Source: Hymenolepis diminuta
Lineage: Eukaryota > Platyhelminthes > Cestoda > Cyclophyllidea > Hymenolepididae
Assembly (NCBI GenBank): GCA_900708905.1
Contig: CAADRB010000003.1
Span: forward strand, 207,115 to 271,114
Direction: 5' to 3'
Length of the DNA: 64,000 nucleotides
Position numbers and translations under genes: made by a program. This document shows positions 40,011 through 52,600 of this stretch, piece by piece. Position 1 is the first letter of the stretch. Every line of letters begins with the position of its first letter. Under the pieces are notes generated by a model. That model was not told where the DNA came from and ran no database searches. It worked only from the letters and a program-made list of their open reading frames with translations.

Positions 40011-40422
40011 TACTTGGCGACGCGGTAGCAGCCCGTTTCCTCGACACAGCACAGGAACCCGATACCATTCCTATTTGTATAATGGTAGCGAGATTGCGGA
40101 TAGACAACTTCTTAGATGCTGTACTTGAACTTGAAGATGTCACACTTTGCAAAGTCGGCACACCATATCTGTAGCAAATTTTAAGGGCTAATAACAGTTT
40201 TAGAATAGAACATCAAAAGCTAACTAGACCAAAGTGTACTGAATAAACCACGATGGAGGGTTCAAGAGGGTAAGAGAGGGATGAGGGACGGATGATTTGA
40301 GGTGGAAGCATAGGAGCCGGTAATTTGCAAGCGTGTGTGTGCAATGTGCAATAAGATTTTATATAGTTCCTGTTAGAAGAAATGATAATTATTTTCCCCC
40401 GCTCCCAATATTTCTTCTATGA

Positions 40423-40570
40423 NNNNNNNNNNNNNNNNNNNNNNNNNNNNNNNNNNNNNNNNNNNNNNNNNNNNNNNNNNNNNNNNNNNNNNNNNNNNNN
40501 NNNNNNNNNNNNNNNNNNNNNNNNNNNNNNNNNNNNNNNNNNNNNNNNNNNNNNNNNNNNNNNNNNNNNN
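40423..40570. other. Assembly gap (148 n)
   Basis: A run of n. The 50 bases before it match the 5' flank of repeat copy A in the same orientation, so the unassembled sequence is probably another copy of that repeat. Confidence 0.95.
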
Positions 40571-43500
40571 GCTCTGCTAGATTACTATCCGAACTCCTAG
40601 TTGGTTACGTTATAGCAGTTCCATATAGGAGGAATAGTAGGAACGGGTGGAATTGGTCTGGATATCGCTACGAGGGAAACTGAACACTAGCAAACGCTTA
40701 TTCAAGGGCCACTTAATTAGCTCATTCCGACAATTAAACCACTTGAGGACGTACGATAGTTATCCACAGGAAAATTGAGGTTAGAATAGGGCCAACCACT
40801 TCAAGCGCCACTGTTAGGCTGTGACAATTAGGTCTTATTAATTAATTAGATAGTAATTTTGGAAACGCATAGGGATTCATCCTTAATATCTTGCAGTACC
40901 ACAGACCTGGTACGCATTCACGAAATGCCAAAGAATCCATTCACTACCTTTTTGGTGAGTAAAAAGAGTAGAGCAACACAATCATAATTTTGACTGGGGA
41001 GTTGAAGTTCCTCGGCATTTGTCTAGTTAGTCATGGTCTGAAGTAGGCAGTTCTTTTTGAAGGCTCTGTTAGCTGCAACCCCTAATGGTATGCTCAATGA
41101 TTCATTTTTTGGTCTACAGCTCCCTTATAAATCACATATCTTAACGTGAATAAACGAGCAGTAATCAAACTGCTTAAAGCGGTTTGAGTGGAAAATTTTA
41201 CAGATTTCTCTTGACCAACGGTTCGCATGATCACGTATTTTTTATATTCACAAATAATGATAGGTAAAATCCAGCTTCAGACATAAACATATAATAAAAT
41301 TAGAGTTATTTTTAAACGGAAATAAAATTGATGCAGGATTTCATTTTTGGGTTTTTAAGAATAAATCAAATTTTTGATAGCATCGGAGAGGTGAAGAAAA
41401 AGCTTGAAGAAGTTAATTAAATCACTAGTTCTCTGCCCGAGAACAAAATACTATCAATAATTAAACAATAATGATTATTGTTATTGAAGAACCTGAAACT
41501 CATCAACTTGTAGGCCAAATTAATTTATAATTTGAATTTATCAGTAGATTCTCTTTAATATGACTACCTAGCGTTTAATCATGGCTTCCCAACAAGCATT
41601 TTCACCGTCACCTCTTTATATTCCAGAAATTTTGAATTTAGTGTGATGGTAAAAATTTTGCGAATAATTTTGGTTAGGCAGAAAGTTGAACGACGACATT
41701 TCCTTCCGAATTATAATATTAAGTAATGTTTAAAATGTGATAAAATTATTTATATTACAAAATAGTGTTAATATGCGTTAATAATGAGAATTGAAATCTT
41801 CAATAGCAATTACCTAGCAGAACATCTTAAGTAAGACTGAGGTGAAAATGAAATTAAATCAAAATCCTTACTGGGGGAATCCTTCTCAGATGTCTAATAT
41901 TATTAATGATAATTTTACAAAAAACGAAAAGGGAGGAAAGATACACCATAATATGCTTAAGGGATATTTTTAAAACCCAGATATCAAAATTCTCCTCTTT
42001 TAATTTTTCATAAAACTCCTTAAACGGCATGCATTTCAACTTCGACTGAATGAAAAGTCCGCCACTCAATTTCAATTATTTCATAAATATGCGTAACGCG
42101 GAAAGTATTATGCAATCTTCACTAAAAAAATATTGACCAAGTGGACACTAAAAGAAAACTCTCTAAATCAATTGTGTTTGGAATGGGATTAAGCTGATAC
42201 TATCTTATATATTTCTTCCCGTCCGATATGTTCCGTGATTAATATTTCAGAATATTACCATTTTTCTCACAATAAATGTCATCAGAAAACTCCTTCAAGT
42301 CAAAGAATATTGTTTTCCTAATGCTTCTGTGAGGAAAAGAGAAGACATCTAGTACACAATACCAAGACTATTTCGAGGATTAAAATTGGTGATTCAACCC
42401 CAAGGCTCCTTCGGCTTGGTGTATGGGTGATTAATTTTTTGATATTATCAACAAATTCTTTAAGCTTCCATAGATTTGATAAGCAATATAATCTCGATAT
42501 TTCTGATTGTGTTTATTTGTATTCGACTCGTGGCGTCATACATAACCTTCACGCCTTTAATTCTGGAGTGTTTTGTGAAATTTGTTGCAAATCTGCCGTA
42601 TTTTATTTTTGCCTTCTCATACGGTACTGCGACTGCAAACAAATCTCTTGTCAAACTGAAGAAATCTGAAAAATCTAAATACAATAAAAAATGAAATTTG
42701 CTTGTAGTCGATCTTCTACGCGCAACAATCTAAAATCAGATAAGTATCTTCTAGTTTTTAGAAACACCGAATGTCGGTCACAATCTTTGACAGAGCATTC
42801 TTTAATCGCTTTATAAAAGTGTATTATTTTTCATTAACAAATATTTGTGTTGATCGTCCTCTGCTGCGCACACTTTACCATCTGCACGAATAAGTTATCT
42901 ACTCTAGCTTTTGATGTATTTGATTTACAAAAATTCCCTGTCTTTCTTCTGCTTAGATTGTTAGTAAAGATCCCAAACATGATGCCATGGCAAAACGAGA
43001 TGTCGTTAAAATGTATTTGAAGATAATAATTAATTTGTAATCAATTAAATTATATAAATAAGCACTTTCCACGAAGTAAAATCATGAAATACAAATGTTT
43101 AATGGAAAAATATAAGCTTCACTTATTTTCTCTTTATACTTGGAACAGAAATATTATTTCTAGCAGCAGTTTCATAACATCAAGCGAAGCGATTATTATT
43201 TTAAAATTATATGGGCGATTAATTTTTAGCATGATTGAGCTTCCTCCAAACAATTTTTCCAAAATTTATTTCAAGTATTACCCCTTCTTGTTTAAAGGCC
43301 TTGACCCAAACCCAATTATACAAAGACTAATGTAAACCGATCAGAAAGTTGTTTGATTTCACTCGTTATCCATTTTTGCAGTTAGAATTATAATATTTCT
43401 CTTCGACAGTCAAATTTGCTCATTGCGCATTTATAATATGCACTAATTCTTTCTCATTTTTATCCAATAGTATGTTAATTTGGTAATATTTTATTATACT

Positions 43501-43649
43501 GTTTAAAATGTAGTTCTTACCTATTTTATCATCAATATTTGAATGCAAATTTGTGTTTAATACTTGATTATTTTATAAATATTGAATAATTTTCTTTTTG
43601 CAGTCTTTTATCTACTTCATAGCGTCGTACATCTATTTTTTACTCCTAG

Positions 43650-46600
43650 GGTCAATAATGAATGATTCCTCAGTCTTAGCAACATACTTAATTCAGTACG
43701 TGGGCTGCATTCCGATCACTATCTCTTTTAAGTCCCTTAACTTCCAGGAACGAACTCAGATCACTCGGGAATGTATTATGCGTGTTTGTGAAGATGTTGG
43801 GCTTCGTGTTCCTCCTGCTCGACCTATTTCAAGCAACGGTCTCTCGAAATTCATCGGTAGAGGTACTGATCTTGCCTGGACTCGTCAGAGCGTTCGTCTC
43901 ATTATCTCCGTTGACGGCGTCACTGTCCAGGATTTTCATTCCGATCAGGTAATTTTGTTTTATTTATCAAACCTTATTTTCAATACATCCCAATTTTTAT
44001 TTGTTTTTGATGAATTATTAAAATCCACATATAAGACCTTTATTATTAAAATTGCATTTTGTTAATAGATTTTTTATGGTGTTTAATCTATCTGTTTCTC
44101 TTTGACTATAATTTTTGTGTTTGCAAAATTCTATAGCTTTTTAATTGTACTTTTTGTTACACTTAGAAAGCCTCTCTTTTTGCATGATTTTTTATTTGTT
44201 TTGCTACCTTTAAGAACAGAGAGAGCTTCTAGTCATTTAACTACATTTTTTTCCAAACGGATAGGATAGACTCTTCCACCCAATCTTAAAATGCAGCTTA
44301 GTTCAAGTTATGATTTCTTTATTTATCAAACGTAATAGAATTCATTGTAGAATTGTAAAAATTCGAAAACATAAAGTGCAAAGACCTCTAACTGAACTTG
44401 AAGGTTTTACGTATCTTCAGTTAAAATGGATTTTAAGGTAATAGAACTCAAGGGAAATTTTTCTTTTCTGCATTCTGTATGTAATATTGATTTCGTCGCA
44501 TCTACCTAGTCAAATTGTTCATTTTATTTTTCGCATTCCTATCCCTTCATCGTGATGGTCGTATAGAAATGGTGAAATCTATTTCTGGACGCAGTACTGT
44601 TTTTTACTGAGCTGGGTTACTTAATTTGAATGATTGAAATCTTCTTTTTCAATTCATTTTTTATTTTATCTGCGATTCTCAAGCTCATACTATAGTTTTC
44701 TTTGAAGATAAGTATAAGATTCTCATTCCGTGATGGTCATTCCATCCGGTATCTAAAAGTGTAGACAATGTGTAACACTATACAACTATCTATGTTTTCC
44801 GTAATTTTAATTTCTAAATTCTTTAGTTTCAACACTTATCTTGGGCAGACGACTGGCATCCTGGAGCCTCTAATGAAAAACCTTGGGTTTGTTCATCTTA
44901 ACTTGACTGTTGTTAGTGTAGTTAGAACTTCTTACTGCTAACTGGAATATCTAGTATTAGGCTGCCCCTCGGGATGGCTAGATGCCCACACAACTCAAAA
45001 CTGAAAGTCAGAAGAGTAACTGATGAATACATGTGTTCCCGATAGTCACATTTAGAAGTGCTTTTGGAAGTTTGTTTGCCATGCTTTTATCAACAGACGC
45101 ACTATATGTCCTAAAGCTTATGTCAGGGTGCAGCAAGGTTACCAATTCGAGAGACCACCTCAAATGTAATATGCGACGCTTCGTGTTCATGGGCATGGGC
45201 CCTTATTTATCATATTCATGGCCTCTGAACATTGACAACTGCGTCACTAGCACACGCTTACGGACAATAATAAGTAGGTCATTCATTAAGCCCCTATCAG
45301 AGGCTGATGAAATTTAATAATTATCATCTTATAACCCTCTTCTTTGTTGACTTCAAAATAATTTTGCCTTACATCTCTGAACGGCATTTCCTTGCGCATG
45401 CTTGCACATGCACTTCGTCTTAACTATAGACTAAATTGTTCTACTCTAACCATTTGAACTAATTTTGCTACAAGTATTTGCGTTGTGATCTATTGGTTAA
45501 AGTGATGTAAAAGTTGCGATCCAAGTTTTTTATCAGGCGACTTTTGATTATGCTCTCCTCTTTCATAAGCAAACGTTAACTTTGGCGAATCCGTTCTATT
45601 TGAACTTCTGTCCCTCCACATTTATAATGAATAGTATTGAATTTGATGCACGCATTTCGTCAAATGAATTTTATTGCTTTTCTTTCCTTCCGTGACTCAT
45701 TAGCTTCTTGGTTTAGTGGTTTTACATACTATTTTAAACAGTGGAATTTTGTGTTTTTTGTTGCGAATACTTTAGCCACCCGGGATGCTTAAGCACGGCT
45801 TTTCATAGTTAAGTCGTAAGGGTTTAATTTGCCCTTGAAATACGCTGTATTCGATTTGGTAAAGGGAAATCTTGGCAATGGATGGAGTTCTCATGCAGTT
45901 GGTCACTTTTTTCCTTGAAAACGGCTGTGATCCCTTTTAAGTCCCCAGTTTTCTTTTATGAAACGTGTTGCAACATTTTATTTCAACATTCTAGTACTTA
46001 TTTTGATTTCCGAAGTAAAAAGCTGCTGTCCAATGTTCTAGGGGGTAAAAAGCATAACCCAGGGCCTGCTGGTCTCAAAACACAAATAAAAAGACTGAAT
46101 GAAGGGAACCTAGATTCACCTAATCAGTTGGTATAATAGCGAGCTGTGCTCTTGATAGCAACTTAACGGTTTAAATAGACAACTTAGCCGATGGGGAACG
46201 TCTGGAGGGTATACTTTGAGTCCTGTCCAATAGAGAATTAGCTTATAAGATAATGAGCAACACTTTGTGTTAGGACGCATAAAAGCCTCTTAACTTAAAA
46301 CCAAAATAATGGAGATCTCTTTTCAAACTTTATATTCCTCAGTTTCTGCTTTTCTCATATATGAATTTCATGTGAAATGTAGTTTCGATGCTCATTGGCG
46401 CCTATCCTTTGACCGACCGTAATGATTAATATTTGATAAGTTTCACATTACACCCGAAGTTGTCTTCTTTCTGTCCGCTATAAGTATTTGAAAGTAGTCT
46501 TTAACCTGTTTAGAAATTTTTGTGGTGTTGGTGTACGCATATCAAACTTAATCTTGAATGCTCCAATTTTTGCCTAAACTGAGGGCTGATCTTTATACGC

Positions 46601-49600
46601 ATAATTAGTAATCTGGTCAAGGCAGGTGTTTTTTTCTGTTCGATTCATCAAGGGGATATGAGTTGGAGTCACAATGTCAACTTTGTTAAGAGAATTATTG
46701 CATTTTGAATAATTTCATTTAATCATTTGAAACTGATACCCATTTCTAGTGCTCATCGAGTCTGTACATTTATAATCACCTTTACTTTTACTCGCTTTTT
46801 TCAGAGCGTTGTAATATATAAAATCACTAAAATTTATCTGATTACCTGCCGAGTTTGATTGCAGTAGGGATCCTTGTGATTAGAGAAAAACGTTTTCTGT
46901 TCATTGGCGTACATTTTTTGTTATTCAATTAAAACTTTGTGATTGACACAAATACATGGCCTTATTGGCAAAGAGCTTGTATGGAGAATACAATAGTTAT
47001 TCGTTATGGCGATCATTTTAGTTCTGACATGTCTCAATTTTCATGGAAGGAAAGGCTAAATGAGTCTCTTTACTATTTCCTGTTTACGATGTCATCAGCT
47101 TCACACACCCTGCGTAGTATATATAGTTGCCTTGTTCTGACCTTTTAGTCTTGCATTTAAAATGGTAAATCTTCAGTTTTTCGACATAATTCGTATTCTC
47201 TGTATGGGATAGATGGTATGAAGTAACATTTTGGTAGGATTTTTTTTTCGACCGTGTTATTTTATGGGATGTTTACCTCAACGCACATTATTCCCCTTCT
47301 TGGATAAATGACAAGACGTATTCCGAGACTGTTTATTGAAATAATTGCATTTCTGAGTCGTCATTGTAAAATAAGTGTTTAAATTTAATCGGTATCAGTA
47401 GTCATTAGTGCCACAACTGGTTATAATAGCTTGACAGTTTAGAATTTTATTTGGTGACGTACTTGTCAATTTAGCATCCTTGTTATCGTCAAACTATATC
47501 GGCACAATTTGAATAAAATGGGACTGGAAGGAAATCATTTTTAAAAGCCTGGACGCGTGTTAGAGATAGCACATTATATTAGATGGGTGATGGCATTCCT
47601 GTTTATCTAGTTATCAGTTACTACGAGTTTGAGATCCATTGGCAGTACCATTGGTTGAAATGATTGATCAAACAATCTTCTATTTTTCATCATAAAAGGG
47701 AAGTGGGTATTTGACAGATTGAGAAAATAGCATATCACTAAAATGCATATGATATCTCTAACCAGTGTTAGCTAATAATGAGTACTTACATAGTAGTTAT
47801 AATTTAATTACCAAGCTTCTTTAGGAAAGCGTTTTCCAACGTTCGTGTTTGGTTAGGCGATGTTAAAATTGAGCTTTCTTGGTGAGAAACTCGATTTCTG
47901 TCAATCTCTTATTTAACCAAAGTTAACTAATGCGGTTGGTCATTTCCCTCACTGGGTGCACACTGATGGGTAACGAAACCATGACTCCGGATTTTGCAGA
48001 CGATCATGCCTACCACTGCGCCACTACTGTACAATGAGTCTTTATGGTACACTTATCAAACGGACTCAATTCTGTCCTAACGAAGTTTGTTTTCACCAAA
48101 TAATCACGATTCAGTTTTCTTTATTCATTTCTCCCTTTTCTATTTGAGCCAGTATCCACTATATTCTTGGATTTCTTCCCCATTCCTGACCTCATATTTT
48201 GGGAACTTGTTGCTTATTTTTGCCTCGCATTTGGGAAATTTAGCATTTGGTAAGGAAGATTTGTCTTATACCATGCAGAGTTCAACTTCTTTCAGAAGCA
48301 TTTGCCATCGCAATAAGCATAGTATATATATAAGATTATCCCTTTTTGGATGCATGCTTTTCAATAGCTCTCGCTAATCCTTGTAAGTCAGTATTTTGTT
48401 TAAAAACCAAAATTTATTAAATATATACAAGGTGCACAAGGCACCCGAGGACACCTTACGCACTTTTAGTAAAACAGAAAATGAAACTTTTAATGGTTTA
48501 AATTTACAATTCCTTGTGACAATACAGAGACAAACATAATATTAACCTACATTTTATTCTGTATATCCTCCCTCGACTTCTATCACCCACCCTATTCGAG
48601 TCCGAAAACGACTGCAAGCTTTGATCAAGTCAGGTGGTCTTTATTGATATCCTCCATTGCTCGGGTTCTATTGCTATTGCTTCCATGAGAGAGGAGGATT
48701 TGGGTTAGGGTTATGGGAATGCTTGTTAACTTCCTTCTCAACCACGGCCCTCCCCACCGTGGTCCTCAACCACACGTAATAATGCAAAGTACTAAGGTCT
48801 GGTGAGTAGTGAGAGGGCCATAAGAAGTTTGGTGTGACATGATAATGACAATTCCTGGCTATACATCCAATTGTGGGTTTTGAGAACTTTATGGAATGGA
48901 GCCGAATCATGTTGGAAGACATAGGGTCTTCCAACATGATTGGCTACGCCGTCTATTCAAGGCGGCTTAAGAAGAATGGTTTGAAGAGTCTCCGCACAGT
49001 CATCTGCATCTACATTGACTCTAAGACCCTGTGGAAAAAACTGAGGAGTCGTGATGTAGCCTTCACTGCTAACAACATCGAAAACCCTCACTGTTGCTGG
49101 GAATTTCGTGCGCATGTATGATAGTTGGAACTTGAGTGGGATCCGCCCACTCGCACGAAACCAGTCGCCTATCATTTCTTCGATTGACTTCCTCATCCCA
49201 GTCGTCGTTTGTTTTTCGTTGGAGAAAAGCCAAAGACACTCCCGTTCTTCTGGGTGCTTCAATTTCTTTACAGGTCCTATCGCACACATCCAACGATTAC
49301 CTTGGGTTTTATTGTCCACATGGACTGACGACATCGTCTAAGAATGTGTGAGATTTGTATCGGAGGTGTTGATGAAGAACATTTCTTGTGCACCGTGCAC
49401 TCTTCTCACAAACCCAGGTGTTCCGAGTGAGTGAGCAGAGCGTTGACAATGTTGTTTTCTCTTGCTCGTGGGGCGGCCAACTCATCCACATTGTTTTCAT
49501 TCAGCAGCGCCTTTCTAATTTTGCAAAGGCAAGACGTGGCGACCTGTAGAAATCCCGCGATATCTAAATTGATGTGGTTCGGTTTTATGAACACAATTAC

Positions 49601-52600
49601 AGTTACAGGGTGTCTTCTCATTTCATCGGTTATAGAAGTATCGATTAAGAGATCTCCTGATATAATAAAAACATTAATTATTATTATTGGGTTAGTTTAA
49701 ATTACAAAATGTAAGTGCCCTTAGATACCCTACGCATCCCGTACAAACAAACCAATGCTTTCCCTTATTGCATATACGACAGTCATTAAAATATACGTAC
49801 CAGATCCAATGTTTTATGCGAACAGATTAAATTACTACTACTTTTTTATCTTTTAACGAAAGTATCAGGTTGTAACGGAAGTTCTGTCCAATTTTTGAAC
49901 TGTATTTAGGGCACGATTATTTCAATTTAGCTTGCTAATGTCATATGCTTATCTATGGTAATTAATAAAATACTATTTCTTTCAGATTGTGTGATAATTA
50001 TTCTTATTAATAACTATTTCTAGTCCTAATGTACACTGCAAATAAAGAGCATATCAGGCATATTTTACTGTTTGAATTTCATCAAGGAAATACGGCAAAC
50101 TCGGCAGCAAAAACACACTTATGCAAAAGATGCTGTGAATGAAAAGACCCACAGAAGGTGGTTTTCACCTTCACGTTTCAAAAAGGATGACTTCAGCCTG
50201 AAAGACGAAACGAGGGCAGGATGCTCAGATAACTCAATTCTGAGCAACTACAAGTTGCCATTGATGAAAATCCAACCTGCACTACTAGAGAACTGAGCAA
50301 AACCTTTCACGTAAGTCATATGAAAAGACTTGGCTGGGTAAGTTTCAAGGGCTGGGAAGTGAGCCCTCCCACACGATTTGTTAGAAATCAGCAAGCAACA
50401 GTGTGTGACCTGTTGTTTTTCACTGCTTTCTCGTGAACTTCAGGCTCCCTTTTAAACCGAATCATAACTGACATCGACGAGAAGTGATGGATCCTTTGCG
50501 ACAATGTTAAGCACAATAGACAGTGGTTCAAAGCCAATTCCACTTTCAAACCGAGAAATGGACTGCACTCGAACAAAATTCTTTTGTGTGTATAGTGGGA
50601 TTCGGAGGGAATTGTTTATTATGAACTAATGGGTGACAATGAAATAATAGCATCTGAAGTTTACTATCAGCAGTTAACTCGTTTAAAAGCAATCAACGGC
50701 TTGAAAAACAGCCTTCTTTGATCAATCGAAAAGGAGTGATCCTGCACCATGGCAATGCCATATCCCACACTTCAAGAGCAACCAAAAATCTCGTTGAAGA
50801 ATTTGGCTGGGTGATATGCATCACCCACTATATTCTCCCGATCTTCATCTTTTCGGGACAAAGGCTTGCTTCAAGAGAAGAGGTCTAAATGAAGAAGCTA
50901 GTTTCTTTTTTTGAGTTCAAACTGGCTAAATTCTATGAAGAAGGAATGAGAAAGCTTATGGCAAGATGGGAAGATTTAATTAATAAAAATAATGACTATG
51001 TTGAACTCTAAATAAGTGTATTTTGACAAAATTTTCACTTTAATATAAATTTAAAAAATGAACTGAACTTCTGTTGCAACCTGATACATCATTAATCATT
51101 CAAACTTCTTATTCTCTTCAACTTGTGCTTATGATTGGTTCGATATTATCTAAATTCCTAAATATAATCGATATTATTTATTTTTCTTATTGAAATGTAA
51201 TTCTTTTTTGTAGTACTTTATTTTTCGCTGTTTGAAATGTGATATGGAGGATGTTAGAAAAATACCTGACTTCGTTTAAATAATGTGCGCCTTAATGATA
51301 TTGGCGGATCAAATGTACTCCTACGAAATAAAATATAAAACGACTATAACTTTACCTTATTCGTGTGATTCAAGTAATGGTTAGCCCATTTTATCATAGG
51401 AAAATAATCGTTTAATCCCTGAATATAATTTCTATCTGGAGTTGCCACTGATGCCTCTTCGTTCTTATCAAACCTTGGGGTGTTTAGAGGTCCTTAGGTT
51501 GATTGGAGCTATTGGATGAAAATTCTACCAAGCAATGTAAAATTTGTAGATAATTAATAATAAAATTAGTAATCATGTAAAATTGTTACTTGAGTTTCTT
51601 TTTTTGGATAAAAATATTTCGTTTTACCCAACACCATACATTTCACCAATCGATTCTGCAGCACTTGAAAACCAAAAGAAAAACATAATCTTAGGCTGCA
51701 CAATTTTATTTCAACTCTAAGCGCTGCGCAGCGGGTAGCCAATTTAAGCTTTTCGTTAATCCCGTGTTCCCAATCTGATATTTTTTGTTTAGTTTAATAT
51801 ATATAAAAACAACGGCATAAGCTATTAACAATTTCTCCACTACGTAGTATTCCAATAAATGCGATGATTATTATAGTTTCCGTCGGAGCTCTAAATTTGA
51901 TCATCAAGCGTCTCTCATTGTCGATGGCGTAACGTAGCAAGGAAGTTGTTTAGATGGAATTCGTTCATCTCGTTAATTGCTGCAGATCTTCGTATTCTCT
52001 CCACCGTTAATGTCAGTTTGAAGGTCTTTGATCTTTATTGCTTTTCTCACGCGAACTTCAAGGTTGTATTTAAATCAAATCCAAAAGTGTTAACATGTTC
52101 ATTTTCGCATTCACGCACGCACTCATGTTTACGCCATTATGTGGATTTAAGTTCCCTCGGTCACACCTTCAACCTGTTCGTACCTCATGTCTCACTCAGT
52201 TACTGCTTTGAATTGTAGTGTTTTTTTTCACGGGAAAGTCATTTCTTTAGTTTCGCGATATCAAGTATGAGAAAGGGAGATGTGATGAGATTAGGATTTT
52301 ATTCACCTTGGCCCATCAGATTTCACTAATCCCTCATTACAATATTAGTTTCTTTAAGCTAAAAGTTTCTATTTGCCTTTAAGATTACCCATTAACTTTC
52401 TTTATAATTGAAGGTACTTATTTTCAAACGTCTCTGAAAGTTTGAATATAGGCAGCCATAATAGTTTGGGTTTTATAAATATATGCAGAAAAATGTCATG
52501 TTTAGTTTGTTTGCATAAAATTTGCAACATACGCGTCATTTTTTTCACTTCAAATCCATTTGGAGCCGAACGTTACATTTTAAGAAAGCAGGATTGATTT

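Larger units (their letters stand above)
37400..43603. other. Intergenic or 5' region of the SHC gene, no gene recognised
   Basis: Apart from the repeat copy at 39,780-40,010 and the gap at 40,423-40,570 I see no supported gene. The missing N-terminal exon or exons of the SHC gene should lie here, because the visible PTB exon needs an upstream partner ending in phase 1. I could not identify that exon. Confidence 0.45.

Noticed and set aside
40382..40600. Open frame across the assembly gap
   Set aside because: It consists mainly of unknown bases.
43084..43335. Open frame of 83 codons upstream of the SHC PTB exon as its missing first exon
   Set aside because: It lacks the Trp-containing PTB start pattern, has no phase-1 donor near its end, and looks like random AT-rich translation.
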